This document shows positions 16,469 through 25,388 of a stretch of DNA of 64,000 nucleotides, one piece after another. The position numbers were made by a program, and so were the translations under genes. The stretch lies in NCBI RefSeq assembly GCF_040049195.1, contig NZ_JBDZDL010000008.1; one strand, given 5' to 3'. This DNA is from NCEH01 sp040049195 (GTDB lineage Bacteria; Pseudomonadota; Alphaproteobacteria; Rhizobiales; Xanthobacteraceae). The notes below the pieces were generated by a model, which saw nothing but the letters and a program-made list of their open reading frames with translations, did no database searches and was not told where the DNA came from. Each line of letters starts with the position of its first letter. The stretch's first letter is position 1.

Positions 16469-17551
16469 TCATTCGAACACGCGGCGGTCGGCATTTTCCC
16501 CCCCGCCCCGCCCCGACGGCGCCTTCGCCGCCTTGCGGAAAGCGGCCGGCGTGGCGCCGAACCTGGCCTTGAACGCACGGCCGAAATGCGAGCCGTCGGC
16601 AAAACCCAGCTCCGCCGCGATCTGGCCGGCGGAGAATTGCGTATTCGCCAGCATCCAGCGCCCGTGCTTGAGGCGCAGCGCCAGATAGCTCTCCTGCGGC
16701 GTCTCGCCCAGCCGCTCGGCGAACAGGCGTTCCAGCTGCCGCACGCTCACATGCAGCGCCGTGGCCAGAGCCGAAACCGGCAGCGGCTCGGCGATGTTCT
16801 GCTCCATCAGCAGCAGCGCGCGCGACACCCGCGCATCATCGCTCGCCCCTTCGGAAAGGCGCGGCGCGGGCTGCGCGCTTTCGGCCGAGCGGGGACGGTC
16901 GATCAGCAGGATGTTCAGCGCCTTGTGCGCCGTTGCGGGGCCGAGATGATCGGCCACCAGCTTCGCCGCAAGGTCCGCCACCCCTGCCCCGCCGGAGCAG
17001 GTGATGCGGTCGCCGTCAATCACGAACAGGCGGTCCGCCACCGGGACAAGCGACGGGAATTCCTCAAGGAAATCGCGGTAGTGATACCAGCTGACGCAGC
17101 ATTTGCGTTGGCTCATCAGGCCGAGCCGGCACAGCACGAACGACCCGGTGCACACGCCGATCAGCGTTACCCCGGCGCTGGCCGCCGCCTCCAGATAGCG
17201 CGCGATGGCGGGCGGCAGCGGCGGCATGCCGTGCAGCAGGCCGCCGACCACCGCGATATAATCGAAGCCGGCCGGATCCAGCAGGTCCGCCGTCGGCTGG
17301 ATCTCGATGCCGCACGAGGAGCGCGCCGGGCGGCGATTCGGGCTCATCAGATGCCAGGAGCAATCGATGGGCCGCGAGCGGTCGCCCTTGTCGCCGGCGA
17401 GGCGCAGCACGTCCACGAAGCTGGAAAAGGCCGTGAGGGTGAAATTGTGCATCAGCACGAATCCCACCCGCAGCTTCGCCGCCGGCCCCGCCGCACGCCG
17501 CGTGCCGGCCCCGTCGCTCGGCCGCAGAAGGGGCGCCGGGGTCACCGGCAT
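16469..17551 (-). CDS. GlxA-type AraC-family regulator, GbdR-like
   Basis: 360 residues from the ATG at 17551. A DJ-1/PfpI-like amidotransferase domain (about residues 30-210, with GVCTGSFVLCRLGLM at the nucleophile elbow) is followed by a C-terminal double helix-turn-helix AraC domain (ALHVSVRQLERLFAERLGETPQESYL and AELGFADGSHFGRAFKARFG). This architecture matches GbdR, ArgR/CdhR and related regulators of betaine, carnitine and arginine catabolism. It is divergent from sdaA; their 199-bp spacer contains a 19-bp element also found upstream of soxB. It is one of two such regulators here (the other is at 36527-37540). Confidence 0.88.
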   Translation of the reverse strand: MPVTPAPLLRPSDGAGTRRAAGPAAKLRVGFVLMHNFTLTAFSSFVDVLRLAGDKGDRSRPIDCSWHLMSPNRRPARSSCGIEIQPTADLLDPAGFDYIAVVGGLLHGMPPLPPAIARYLEAAASAGVTLIGVCTGSFVLCRLGLMSQRKCCVSWYHYRDFLEEFPSLVPVADRLFVIDGDRITCSGGAGVADLAAKLVADHLGPATAHKALNILLIDRPRSAESAQPAPRLSEGASDDARVSRALLLMEQNIAEPLPVSALATALHVSVRQLERLFAERLGETPQESYLALRLKHGRWMLANTQFSAGQIAAELGFADGSHFGRAFKARFGATPAAFRKAAKAPSGRGGGENADRRVFE

Positions 17552-17631
17552 CGCCGCGCCCGGCCGGTTTCGGCGCGCGCACCAGCCCCCCAGGTGGCAC
17601 GGAGGAGAAGATGCGCGGGTTGGTCGCTTGC

Positions 17632-17650
17632 ATGTCGCATTTGTTCCAGA
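17632..17650 (+). promoter_or_regulatory. Shared 19-bp element, copy 1 (sdaA promoter region)
   Basis: ATGTCGCATTTGTTCCAGA lies 100 bp upstream of sdaA and about 80 bp from the start of the divergent AraC-type regulator gene. The same 19 bases with one substitution occur at 40112-40130 upstream of soxB, in the same orientation. A GbdR/AraC-type binding site is the most likely explanation. Confidence 0.55.
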
Positions 17651-17750
17651 TGCTAGTCGTACCCGGCCGAGATGCAAGACGCGCGTTCGGGCAAGGTCGA
17701 AGCAGAGCCGGAAGAGACCGGCCGAACGCGACCAGGGAGGGCGAGAAGCA

Positions 17751-19100
17751 ATGATCAGCGTGTTCGACCTCTTCAAGATCGGCATCGGCCCCTCCTCCTC
17801 CCATACGGTCGGCCCGATGGTGGCGGCCAAGCGGTTTCGTGACGCGCTGCCGGAGACGACCCACAGGGTGACCGCAGAGGTGTTCGGCTCGCTCGCCTGG
17901 ACCGGCAAGGGCCATGCTTCCGACCGCGCCATCTGTCTCGGCCTCATGGGCGCGGTGCCCGCCGCGCTGGACCCGGACGACGTGCCGGCGCTGGTGGCCC
18001 GCCTCACCATCGAGAAGGCGATCTCGACCGGCTCCGGTCTGCGCGTGGCATTCGATCCCGACGCCGACCTGATCTTCGATTTCGAAACGCTGCTGCCCTT
18101 GCATTCCAACGCCATGCGCTTCCGCGCCTTCGATGCGGAAGGCGCTGTGGTGAAGGAGACGGTGTTCTACTCCATTGGCGGCGGCTTCGTCGTGGAGGAC
18201 GGGGAAACCCTCGCGGCCGACGAGAAGCCCGTGCCACACCCCTTCGACAGCGCCGTGGACCTGCTGACTGCCTGCGCGCGCGGCGGCCTTTCCATGGCCG
18301 AGGTGCAGATGGCGAACGAATGCGCACTGCGGCCCCGTTCCGAGGTGGAGATGGGCCTCGACGCCATCGCGCACGCCATGTTCGCCTGCATCGACCGGGG
18401 CTTGAGCGTCGACGGCAGCCTGCCGGGGCGGCTGCGCGTGAAGCGCCGTGCCAAGGCGATCCGCGAGAAGCTGGAGGCCGATCATCTGCGCAACCAGCGC
18501 CCGCCGCACGAAATCATGGACTGGGTCTCGGTGTTCGCCATCGCGGTGAATGAGGAGAATGCCGCCGGCGGCCGGGTCGTCACCGCCCCCACCAACGGCG
18601 CGGCGGGCATCGTGCCGGCGGTGCTGCGCTATGCGCGGGATTTCTGCCCCGGCGTGACGCGGGAGCATCTGCGCGCCTTCCTGCTGACCGCGGCAGCGGT
18701 GGGCGCGCTGATCAAGCGCAACGCCTCCATCTCCGGCGCCGAAGTAGGCTGCCAGGGCGAAGTGGGCTCCGCCGCCTCCATGGCCGCGGCCGGCCTCGCG
18801 GCGGTGCTCGGCGCAACACCGGAGCAGATCGAGAATGCCGCCGAGATCGCCATGGAGCACCATCTCGGCATGACCTGCGACCCGATCGGCGGCCTGGTGC
18901 AGATCCCCTGCATCGAGCGCAACGCCTTCGGCGCCAACAAGGCCATCGCCGCCGCCTCGCTGGCGCTGCGGGGCGACGGAATCCATCACGTCTCGCTCGA
19001 TCAGGTGATCGAGACCATGCGCCAGACCGGCGCCGACATGCAGTCCAAATACAAGGAGACCTCCCAGGGAGGCCTCGCGGTGAACGTACCCGAATGCTGA
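17751..19100 (+). CDS. sdaA: L-serine ammonia-lyase (L-serine dehydratase), single chain
   Basis: 449 residues. It begins MISVFDLFKIGIGPSSSHTVGPM, the hallmark of the iron-sulfur L-serine dehydratases; the SSSHT segment helps bind substrate. The C-terminal domain carries conserved cysteines for the [4Fe-4S] cluster (AEVGCQGEVGSAASMAAAG and GMTCDPIGGLVQIPC). It deaminates serine to pyruvate and ammonia, the last step in using glycine carbon from betaine. glyA follows 104 bp downstream on the same strand. A GGGAGG ribosome-binding sequence precedes the ATG. Confidence 0.95.
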   Translation: MISVFDLFKIGIGPSSSHTVGPMVAAKRFRDALPETTHRVTAEVFGSLAWTGKGHASDRAICLGLMGAVPAALDPDDVPALVARLTIEKAISTGSGLRVAFDPDADLIFDFETLLPLHSNAMRFRAFDAEGAVVKETVFYSIGGGFVVEDGETLAADEKPVPHPFDSAVDLLTACARGGLSMAEVQMANECALRPRSEVEMGLDAIAHAMFACIDRGLSVDGSLPGRLRVKRRAKAIREKLEADHLRNQRPPHEIMDWVSVFAIAVNEENAAGGRVVTAPTNGAAGIVPAVLRYARDFCPGVTREHLRAFLLTAAAVGALIKRNASISGAEVGCQGEVGSAASMAAAGLAAVLGATPEQIENAAEIAMEHHLGMTCDPIGGLVQIPCIERNAFGANKAIAAASLALRGDGIHHVSLDQVIETMRQTGADMQSKYKETSQGGLAVNVPEC

Positions 19101-19204
19101 GGCGCCGCCCCGCCTGAGGGGCGCCTGCCCGCACTGAAGAACGGCCCGGCTCAGCCGCGCGCCGAACGCTTTTCTATTGCCCGACGTCCGGAGGAAAAAA
19201 CCAG

Positions 19205-20485
19205 ATGAACATCCAGGTGAAAACCGCCGCCGCCCCGTTCGCCGACACCGCCGTGTTCGCCGCCATCGGCGCCGAGCTCGCCCGCCAGCAGGATCAGATC
19301 GAGCTGATCGCGTCCGAGAACATCGTCTCGCAGGCCGTGCTCGCGGCCCAGGGCTCGGTGCTCACGAACAAATATGCCGAGGGTCTGCCCGGCAAACGCT
19401 ATTACGGCGGCTGCGCGCATGTGGACGTGGTGGAGGAAATCGCCATCGACCGGGCCAGGGCGCTGTTCGGCTGCGGGTTCGCGAACGTGCAGCCCCATTC
19501 GGGCGCGCAGGCCAACGGCGCGGTGATGATGGCCCTGCTCCAACCCGGCGACACCATCCTCGGCATGTCGCTGGCGGCCGGCGGCCATCTCACCCACGGC
19601 GCCCCGCCGACGCTCTCCGGCAAATGGTTCAAGGCCATCGGCTATGGCGTGAGGCCGGACACGGCGTTGATCGATTATGACGAGGTCGAGCGCCTTGCCC
19701 TGGAACACAAGCCCAAGCTGATCATCGCCGGCGGCTCCTCCTATCCCCGCATCATTGATTTCGCCCGCTTCCGCGCCATTGCGGACGCCGTCGGCGCGCA
19801 TCTGCTGGTGGACGCGGCCCATTATGCCGGCCTGATCGTGGCGGGCGCCTATCCCTCGCCCTTCCCGCACGCCCATATCGTCACCACCACCACCCACAAG
19901 ACCCTGCGGGGCCCGCGCGGTGGGCTGATCCTCACCAATGACGAGGCGCTGGCGAAGAAGCTGAATTCGGCGGTCTTCCCCGGCCTCCAGGGCGGCCCGC
20001 TGATGCATGTGATCGCCGCGAAGGCGGTCGCGTTCGGCGAGGCGCTGGAGGAGGACTTCCGCACCTATGCGCTCCAGGTGGTCTCCAATGCGCGGGCGCT
20101 CGCGGCGCGGCTCTACGCGCGCGGCGCGGCCATCGTTTCCGGCGGCACCGACAGCCACATGGTGCTGGTGGACCTGCGGCCGTTCGGCGTCACCGGAAAG
20201 GCGGCGGAAGCGGCGCTGGAGCGGGCCGGGCTGACGTGCAACAAGAACGGCATTCCGTTCGACCCGCAGAAGCCCGCCGTCACCTCCGGCATCCGCCTCG
20301 GCACCCCGGCGGGCACCACGCGCGGCTTCGGCATCCCGGAGTTCGAACACGTCGGCAACCTGATCGCCGACGTGCTCCAGGGGCTCGCGCAGAGCGGCGA
20401 AGACGCCAACAGCCTGACCGAAGCGCGGGTGCGCGGCGAAGTCGCCGCCTTGTGCGCGCGCTTCCCCATCTATGCGGCGCTTTAG
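19205..20485 (+). CDS. glyA: Serine hydroxymethyltransferase
   Basis: 426 residues, the usual length for bacterial GlyA. Conserved blocks: LIASENIVSQAV, YAEGLPGKRYYGGC, the PLP-lysine segment TTTTHKTLRGPRGG near residue 230, and GGTDSHMVLVDL. It converts glycine plus 5,10-methylene-THF into serine plus THF. SoxBDAG makes exactly those two products from sarcosine, and SdaA consumes the serine, so glyA links the two. It may be a pathway-specific paralogue rather than the housekeeping copy. Confidence 0.95.
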   Translation: MNIQVKTAAAPFADTAVFAAIGAELARQQDQIELIASENIVSQAVLAAQGSVLTNKYAEGLPGKRYYGGCAHVDVVEEIAIDRARALFGCGFANVQPHSGAQANGAVMMALLQPGDTILGMSLAAGGHLTHGAPPTLSGKWFKAIGYGVRPDTALIDYDEVERLALEHKPKLIIAGGSSYPRIIDFARFRAIADAVGAHLLVDAAHYAGLIVAGAYPSPFPHAHIVTTTTHKTLRGPRGGLILTNDEALAKKLNSAVFPGLQGGPLMHVIAAKAVAFGEALEEDFRTYALQVVSNARALAARLYARGAAIVSGGTDSHMVLVDLRPFGVTGKAAEAALERAGLTCNKNGIPFDPQKPAVTSGIRLGTPAGTTRGFGIPEFEHVGNLIADVLQGLAQSGEDANSLTEARVRGEVAALCARFPIYAAL

Positions 20486-20492
20486 GCGTGCG

Positions 20493-20516
20493 GGCGCCCG
20501 GCCGAAACCGGGCGCC
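20493..20516. terminator. Candidate bidirectional hairpin between convergent genes
   Basis: GGCGCCCGG and CCGGGCGCC form a perfect 9-bp stem with a 6-base loop, exactly between the stops of glyA and the convergent citrate-synthase-like gene. There is no T-tract, so termination would be inefficient or Rho-assisted. Confidence 0.4.
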
Positions 20517-20518
20517 GC

Positions 20519-21700
20519 TCATGCGGGGCGCGGCCCGGCATAGATGGCACGGGGCCGGATGAGGGATTGCGTCGCCCGCTGCTCCCGGGCGTGGGCGATC
20601 CACCCCACGCACCGACCGATGGCGAACAGCAGGAAAGCCGCGCCCTCCGGCAGGTTCAGCGCCCGCCGCACGGCGACCAATGCGAAATCGACGGAGGGGT
20701 GGGTTCCGGCGAGATCCGCCACATGGGCGATGATCTCCCGCGCCTGCGGCACGCGCGGAAGCACCTGCCCAAGCAGCGCTTTGGCGCGCACGTCGCCGTG
20801 GGGATAGAGCGGGTGGTGAAAGCCCGGAACCGCTTCGCCGCTTTCCAGCCGCCGGCGGATCTTGCCGGCCATGTCTGCGCCCGACACGGCATCCCAGAAA
20901 CTCTCCACCCGCACCGTCATCGAGCCATGCCGGAAGCCGCTGAGCGCGGCCAACCCGCCGATCACCGCCGCGCGCAAGGAGGCGCCGGTGGAAGCGACGC
21001 ATCGGGCGGTGAAGCCGGAAGCGTTCAGCTCATGATCGGCACACAAAACCAGCGCACGGCGGATGAGATCCGCACCGGCCGCATCGGTGCCAAACGCACG
21101 GGCCAGCTGGAGATGCACCGGCGCCGCCGCCGGCGGCCCGCGCAAAGCCACGGCGGTGAGATGGCGCAGCAGCGCCCCTGCGCCGCGCGCCTCGAGGCTC
21201 GGATCCTGGCGCCACGCGGCGGTGGCGTCATCATCGGTGCCGGCGGCGAACAGGGTCAGCAGCGTCTCGTTGGCTGGCAGCGGCGCAAGCGCAGGCAGCA
21301 AGACCCCGTAGGCGGGGGAGATTTCCGGCGCCTCGGCGGGAAAGGCGAGATCCAGCGGCACCTGCCAGAGCAGGCCGGCGATGTCTTCCAGCGTCGCCCG
21401 GTCCGCGAGGTACACCGCGTCGTGCCCGCGGAAATAAAGCCGTTCGCCCTCGATGAGCGTGAGCGCGGATTCCAGCACCGGCACGCCCCAATCGAGCGTC
21501 GATTGGGCGATTTCCTTGGGCCGGCGTCCGCGCCGCCGCTCCTTGGCCAGGCGGTCGACATCCTGCGCCAAGTATCGGCTCTGGCGCGGGTCCGCCCCGT
21601 CGAATGCCTTCAGCAGGCCGCGGCTCACATAGGCATAAAGGGTCTGCCGCGACACGCCGAGCCGGCGGGCGGCCTCCTCTGCCCCGAGATAGCGATCCAT
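20519..21700 (-). CDS. Citrate synthase-family protein with N-terminal helix-turn-helix
   Basis: 393 residues from the ATG at 21700. Residues 1-45 form a DNA-binding-like excisionase/MerR-type helix-turn-helix (LGAEEAARRLGVSRQTLYAYVSRGLL). The rest is a citrate/2-methylcitrate synthase fold: CADHELNASGFTARCVASTGA contains the first catalytic His, and GFRHGSM and PGFHHPLYPHGDVRAKALL match the second His and the oxaloacetate-binding region. Such HTH-citrate synthases are known in Proteobacteria, but their role is unclear. It could condense an acyl-CoA made by the divergent CoA-transferase, or act as a metabolite-sensing regulator. Confidence 0.8.
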   Translation of the reverse strand: MDRYLGAEEAARRLGVSRQTLYAYVSRGLLKAFDGADPRQSRYLAQDVDRLAKERRRGRRPKEIAQSTLDWGVPVLESALTLIEGERLYFRGHDAVYLADRATLEDIAGLLWQVPLDLAFPAEAPEISPAYGVLLPALAPLPANETLLTLFAAGTDDDATAAWRQDPSLEARGAGALLRHLTAVALRGPPAAAPVHLQLARAFGTDAAGADLIRRALVLCADHELNASGFTARCVASTGASLRAAVIGGLAALSGFRHGSMTVRVESFWDAVSGADMAGKIRRRLESGEAVPGFHHPLYPHGDVRAKALLGQVLPRVPQAREIIAHVADLAGTHPSVDFALVAVRRALNLPEGAAFLLFAIGRCVGWIAHAREQRATQSLIRPRAIYAGPRPA

Positions 21701-21790
21701 GGCACGCCGGATGTTGATTGAGATTATCAATATTGACGATATGTGGTTCCGGTTCTCATGTGAAGCGCATCCGCACGACAGGAGCGCGCC

Positions 21791-23182
21791 ATGCCCCCTC
21801 CCCTTCCCGCCTATGCGGCAGATTCCTTTTCTGATGCCCTGACCGCCGGCTGGGCCGCGCTGGGCGGCGATCCGGCGCGGCTGGGATCGGTGCAGCAGGT
21901 CGGCGCGCAAAGCCTGCCCTCGGCCTTTGCGGTCAGCGACCTCGCGGCGGCGTCCGTCGCCGTGGCAGGCTTGGCGCTGGCGGACTATGCCGCCGATGGC
22001 GGAAGCATGCCCTCTCTGGAGGTGGACCGGCGCCTTGCGTCCCTGTGGTTCGCAACTTCGCTAGAGGCATCGGGCTGGACACCGCCGCCCGCATGGGATC
22101 CGGTCGCCGGAGACTATCCCACCACCGACGGCTGGATCCGCCTTCACACCAATGCCCCGCATCATCGCGATGCGGCGCTGGCTGTGCTCGGCGTCGCGGC
22201 CGAGCGTGAGGCCGTCGCCGAGGCGGTGGCGCGATGGAACGGCGAGGCGCTGGAAAGCGCCATCGTGGAACAGTGCGGCTGCGCCGCTGTGATGCGCAGC
22301 CGAACCGAATGGATGGTGCATCCGCAGGGGCGGGCGGTTGCTGCCGAACCCTTGTTCTGGCGAGAGGAAGGCGCGGCGAGCGAGCGGCCCGAGTGCCCGA
22401 TCCGCAGCGCCCGCCCGCTTGCCGGCCTCAAGGTGCTGGACCTCACCCGCGTTCTTGCGGGTCCCACGGCCACACGCTTCCTCGCCGGCTTCGGCGCCGA
22501 CGTCTTGCGCATCGACCCGCCATTCTGGGACGACGCCGCCGTGCTGCCCGACGTGACCCTCGGCAAGCGCTGTGCCCGGCTCGACCTGCGCGAGAGAGAC
22601 GGGCGTGACCGGTTGACGGCCCTGCTCGCCGAGGCGGACGTGATGGTGCACGGCTATCGCGCGGATGCGCTGGAACGCCTCGGCCTCGGCTCGGCGGAGC
22701 GGCAGGCGATCCGGCCCGGCCTGGTGGACGTCTGCCTGGATGCCTATGGCTGGACCGGCCCTTGGGCGAAGCGGCGCGGCTTCGACAGCCTGGTGCAGAT
22801 GAGCTGCGGCATTGCCGAGGCCGGCATGCGGGCGTTCGGCACCGATCGGCCCAAGCCCTTGCCGGTGCAGGCGCTGGACCATGCAACGGGCTATCTGCTG
22901 GCGGGCGCCGTGCTGCGCGGGCTCACGGTGCGGCGGGCGACGGGGCTCGGTTCGCTCTGGCGCAGTTCCCTCGCGCGGGTGGCAGAGTTGTTGGTCTCCC
23001 TGCCGGCAGCGCCCGTGTCGGACCCGCTGGAGGCGCCGCAGGCTGCGGACTATGCGCCGGGCCTGGAGCAGACCGGCTGGGGGCCGGCGCATCGCCTGCG
23101 CCCCCCGCTGCGCGTGCAGGGCAGCCCCATGTTCTGGGAGCGGCCGGCGGGCCCGCTCGGCACGGCGGCCGCGATTTGGTAG
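21791..23182 (+). CDS. CaiB/BaiF family (class III) CoA-transferase
   Basis: 463 residues. An atypical N-terminal half of about 200 residues precedes the recognisable family III part: RPLAGLKVLDLTRVLAGPTATRFLAGFGADVLRIDPP, then LVDVCLDAYGWTGPWAKRRGFDSLVQMSCGIA, whose Asp in GFD is the expected catalytic carboxylate. It moves CoA between carboxylates; carnitine and related betaine substrates occur in the family. It is divergent from the HTH-citrate synthase gene (90 bp between starts), so the two may be co-regulated. The substrate is unknown. Confidence 0.82.
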   Translation: MPPPLPAYAADSFSDALTAGWAALGGDPARLGSVQQVGAQSLPSAFAVSDLAAASVAVAGLALADYAADGGSMPSLEVDRRLASLWFATSLEASGWTPPPAWDPVAGDYPTTDGWIRLHTNAPHHRDAALAVLGVAAEREAVAEAVARWNGEALESAIVEQCGCAAVMRSRTEWMVHPQGRAVAAEPLFWREEGAASERPECPIRSARPLAGLKVLDLTRVLAGPTATRFLAGFGADVLRIDPPFWDDAAVLPDVTLGKRCARLDLRERDGRDRLTALLAEADVMVHGYRADALERLGLGSAERQAIRPGLVDVCLDAYGWTGPWAKRRGFDSLVQMSCGIAEAGMRAFGTDRPKPLPVQALDHATGYLLAGAVLRGLTVRRATGLGSLWRSSLARVAELLVSLPAAPVSDPLEAPQAADYAPGLEQTGWGPAHRLRPPLRVQGSPMFWERPAGPLGTAAAIW

Positions 23183-23192
23183 CCGTGCGGCG

Positions 23193-24425
23193 TCAGGTCC
23201 CGCGACGCAGCAGGCCGCGATAAATCTCGTCATCGTCGCACAGGCCGGCAAGGCGGCCGAGCTGGTCCACCAGCAGAATCGGATGATCGGTCTGGCATTT
23301 GAGCGCGATGGCCGCCTTCAGCTTCAAGTCCACAGGCGCGACGATCACATCCGCATGGGGCGCGACCGCCCCGCTCTCCGGGTCCGCCGCCACCAGCCGT
23401 CCCCGATGCCCGTTCAGCGTGACGGAGACCGGCCGCCCTTCGCCATCCATGGTCACGCGCACCTGCCCTTCCTTGCCGAGCAGGATCACGCCGTCGTCGC
23501 GCCGGAGTGCGCTCGCCGGCGTCATCACCGCATTGCCGCGCAACACGTTTAGCGGGTTCATGTGCTTGACGAATTCGGCGACGTAATCGTTCGCCGGCCG
23601 GAGCAAGATGTCTTCGGCCGTGCCAGCCTGGACGATCCGCCCACCTTCCATGATGGCAATGGTGTTGCCGATCTTCAGCGCTTCGTCGAGATCGTGGCTG
23701 ACGAAGACGATGGTCTTTTGGATGCGCTTCTGCAGATCCAGCAATTCGTCCTGCAATTTGTCGCGGATCAGCGGGTCGAGCGCGGAGAACGGCTCGTCCA
23801 TGAGCAGGATGTCGGCGTCGGTGGCGAAGGCGCGGGCCAGGCCCACGCGCTGCTGCATGCCGCCGGAGAGTTCATTGGCATATTTGTCCGCCCACATGGA
23901 AAGGCCCACCATGGCGAGCTTCTCGTCCACGAGGCGATTGCGCTCGGCGGCGGGCGTGCCGCGCAATTCCAGGCCGAAGCCGACATTTTCGCGCACCGTG
24001 CGCCAGGGCAGCAGGCCGAACTGCTGGAACACCATGGAGACCGTGTGCATGCGGATTTCCCGCAGCATGCGCGCATCGCAGCGCGCCACATCCACGAGCG
24101 TGCCCTCATGGCGCACGAACACTTCGCCCCGCACCACCGTGTTAAGGCGGTTCACCGCCCGCAGGATCGTGCTCTTTCCCGAGCCCGACAGGCCCATCAG
24201 CACGCAGATTTCCCCGCGCCCGATCTTGAGATTGACCCCGGCGGCGCCGAGCACGCATCCCGTCGCCTCCAGGATCGTGTCGCGCGTCGCGCCCGCGTCG
24301 ATCATGGCGAGCGCGTGCTGGCGCTGGCGGCCGAACACGATGTCCACATTGCGGAACTCCACCGAGGCGGAGGCCGGCGCCGCTTCTTGCTCCGGCGCGG
24401 AGAGGCTCACGGGAAGCGCGGTCAT
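23193..24425 (-). CDS. choV: Choline/betaine ABC transporter ATP-binding protein
   Basis: 410 residues. Walker A GLSGSGKST near residue 82, signature LSGGMQQRVGLARA and Walker B ILLMDEPFSALDP are intact. An extended N-terminus (VEFRNVDIVFG followed by EATGCVLGAAG) and a C-terminal CBS-like regulatory part after residue 300 are typical of ChoV/ProV quaternary-amine ATPases. It is the last gene of choXWV, 3 bp after choW, and faces the CoA-transferase gene. Confidence 0.9.
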   Translation of the reverse strand: MTALPVSLSAPEQEAAPASASVEFRNVDIVFGRQRQHALAMIDAGATRDTILEATGCVLGAAGVNLKIGRGEICVLMGLSGSGKSTILRAVNRLNTVVRGEVFVRHEGTLVDVARCDARMLREIRMHTVSMVFQQFGLLPWRTVRENVGFGLELRGTPAAERNRLVDEKLAMVGLSMWADKYANELSGGMQQRVGLARAFATDADILLMDEPFSALDPLIRDKLQDELLDLQKRIQKTIVFVSHDLDEALKIGNTIAIMEGGRIVQAGTAEDILLRPANDYVAEFVKHMNPLNVLRGNAVMTPASALRRDDGVILLGKEGQVRVTMDGEGRPVSVTLNGHRGRLVAADPESGAVAPHADVIVAPVDLKLKAAIALKCQTDHPILLVDQLGRLAGLCDDDEIYRGLLRRGT

Positions 24426-24428
24426 GGC

Positions 24429-25289
24429 TCAGGCCTTCCTGGAACGGCGCGCCCGGTGCTCGGGCCGCTTGCACACCCGGTCGAGCACGATGGCGAGAAT
24501 GACGATGGCCATGCCGGATTCAAAGCCCATGGCGACATTCACGGTGTTGAGCGCCCGCACCACCGGCTTGCCGAGCCCGTCCGACCCGACCAGGGCCGCG
24601 ATCACCACCATGGAGAGGCTGAGCATGATGCATTGGGTGATGCCGGCCATGATGGTGGGCAGGGCATAGGGCAGCTCCACCTTGAACAGCAATTGCCGCT
24701 TGGTGGCGCCGAAGGCTTCCCCGGCTTCCACCAAAGCCGGCGGCACCGAGGAAATGCCGAGATGGGTGAGACGGATCGGCGCCGGCAGGGCGAAGATGAC
24801 CGTTGAGATGAGCCCCGGCACCACGCCGAGGCCGAACAGCACCAGGGTCGGAATGAGATAGACGAAGGTGGGGATGGTCTGCATCAGGTCGAGGATCGGC
24901 CGGATGGCGGTGTAGAGCCAGGGCCGGTGCGCGGCCGCGATGCCCACCGGCACGCCGATGATGACGCACACGAAGGTGGCGCACAGCACCAGCGACAAAG
25001 TTTCGATGGTGGCGTTCCAATAGCCGAGATTGGCCACCAGCAGCAGCGCCGCCAGGATGAACACCGCAAGCCCAATGGAGCGGTGCACCAGATAGGCCCC
25101 GACCGCACAGAGCGCGATCAGCAGCAGCGGAGGCACGAACAGCAGCAGGTCGGTCAACCCGCCGATCATCGCCCCAAGCACAAGCGAGATGAGGTCGAAC
25201 ACCGCCTGCGCATGGGTGCTCAGGAAATCGACCACCGCCTTGAGCCACTGGCCGAGCGGGATCTTATGTTCGGTGAGCCAGTCATACAT
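24429..25289 (-). CDS. choW: Choline/betaine ABC transporter permease
   Basis: 286 residues from the ATG at 25289 (MYDWLTEHKIPLG). Several membrane helices, with the ProW-type stretch RPILDLMQTIPTFVYLIPTLVLFGLG and an EAA loop around PPALVEAGEAFGATKRQLLFKVELPYALP. It forms the membrane channel with ChoV and receives substrate from ChoX. It follows choX by 99 bp. Confidence 0.9.
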   Translation of the reverse strand: MYDWLTEHKIPLGQWLKAVVDFLSTHAQAVFDLISLVLGAMIGGLTDLLLFVPPLLLIALCAVGAYLVHRSIGLAVFILAALLLVANLGYWNATIETLSLVLCATFVCVIIGVPVGIAAAHRPWLYTAIRPILDLMQTIPTFVYLIPTLVLFGLGVVPGLISTVIFALPAPIRLTHLGISSVPPALVEAGEAFGATKRQLLFKVELPYALPTIMAGITQCIMLSLSMVVIAALVGSDGLGKPVVRALNTVNVAMGFESGMAIVILAIVLDRVCKRPEHRARRSRKA

Positions 25290-25388
25290 GGGCCAATCCC
25301 CGCCTGCGCTGCGATGATGACGATGGTCGCTGCCCACGGGCACCCGGCCCGCGGAGGACAGCCGCGGCACGCATGCCGCGGCCCATGC

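Noticed and set aside
19101..19204. Possible glycine riboswitch ahead of glyA
   Set aside because: The spacer only holds a bulged GC hairpin without a T-tract; no glycine aptamer-like core is visible.
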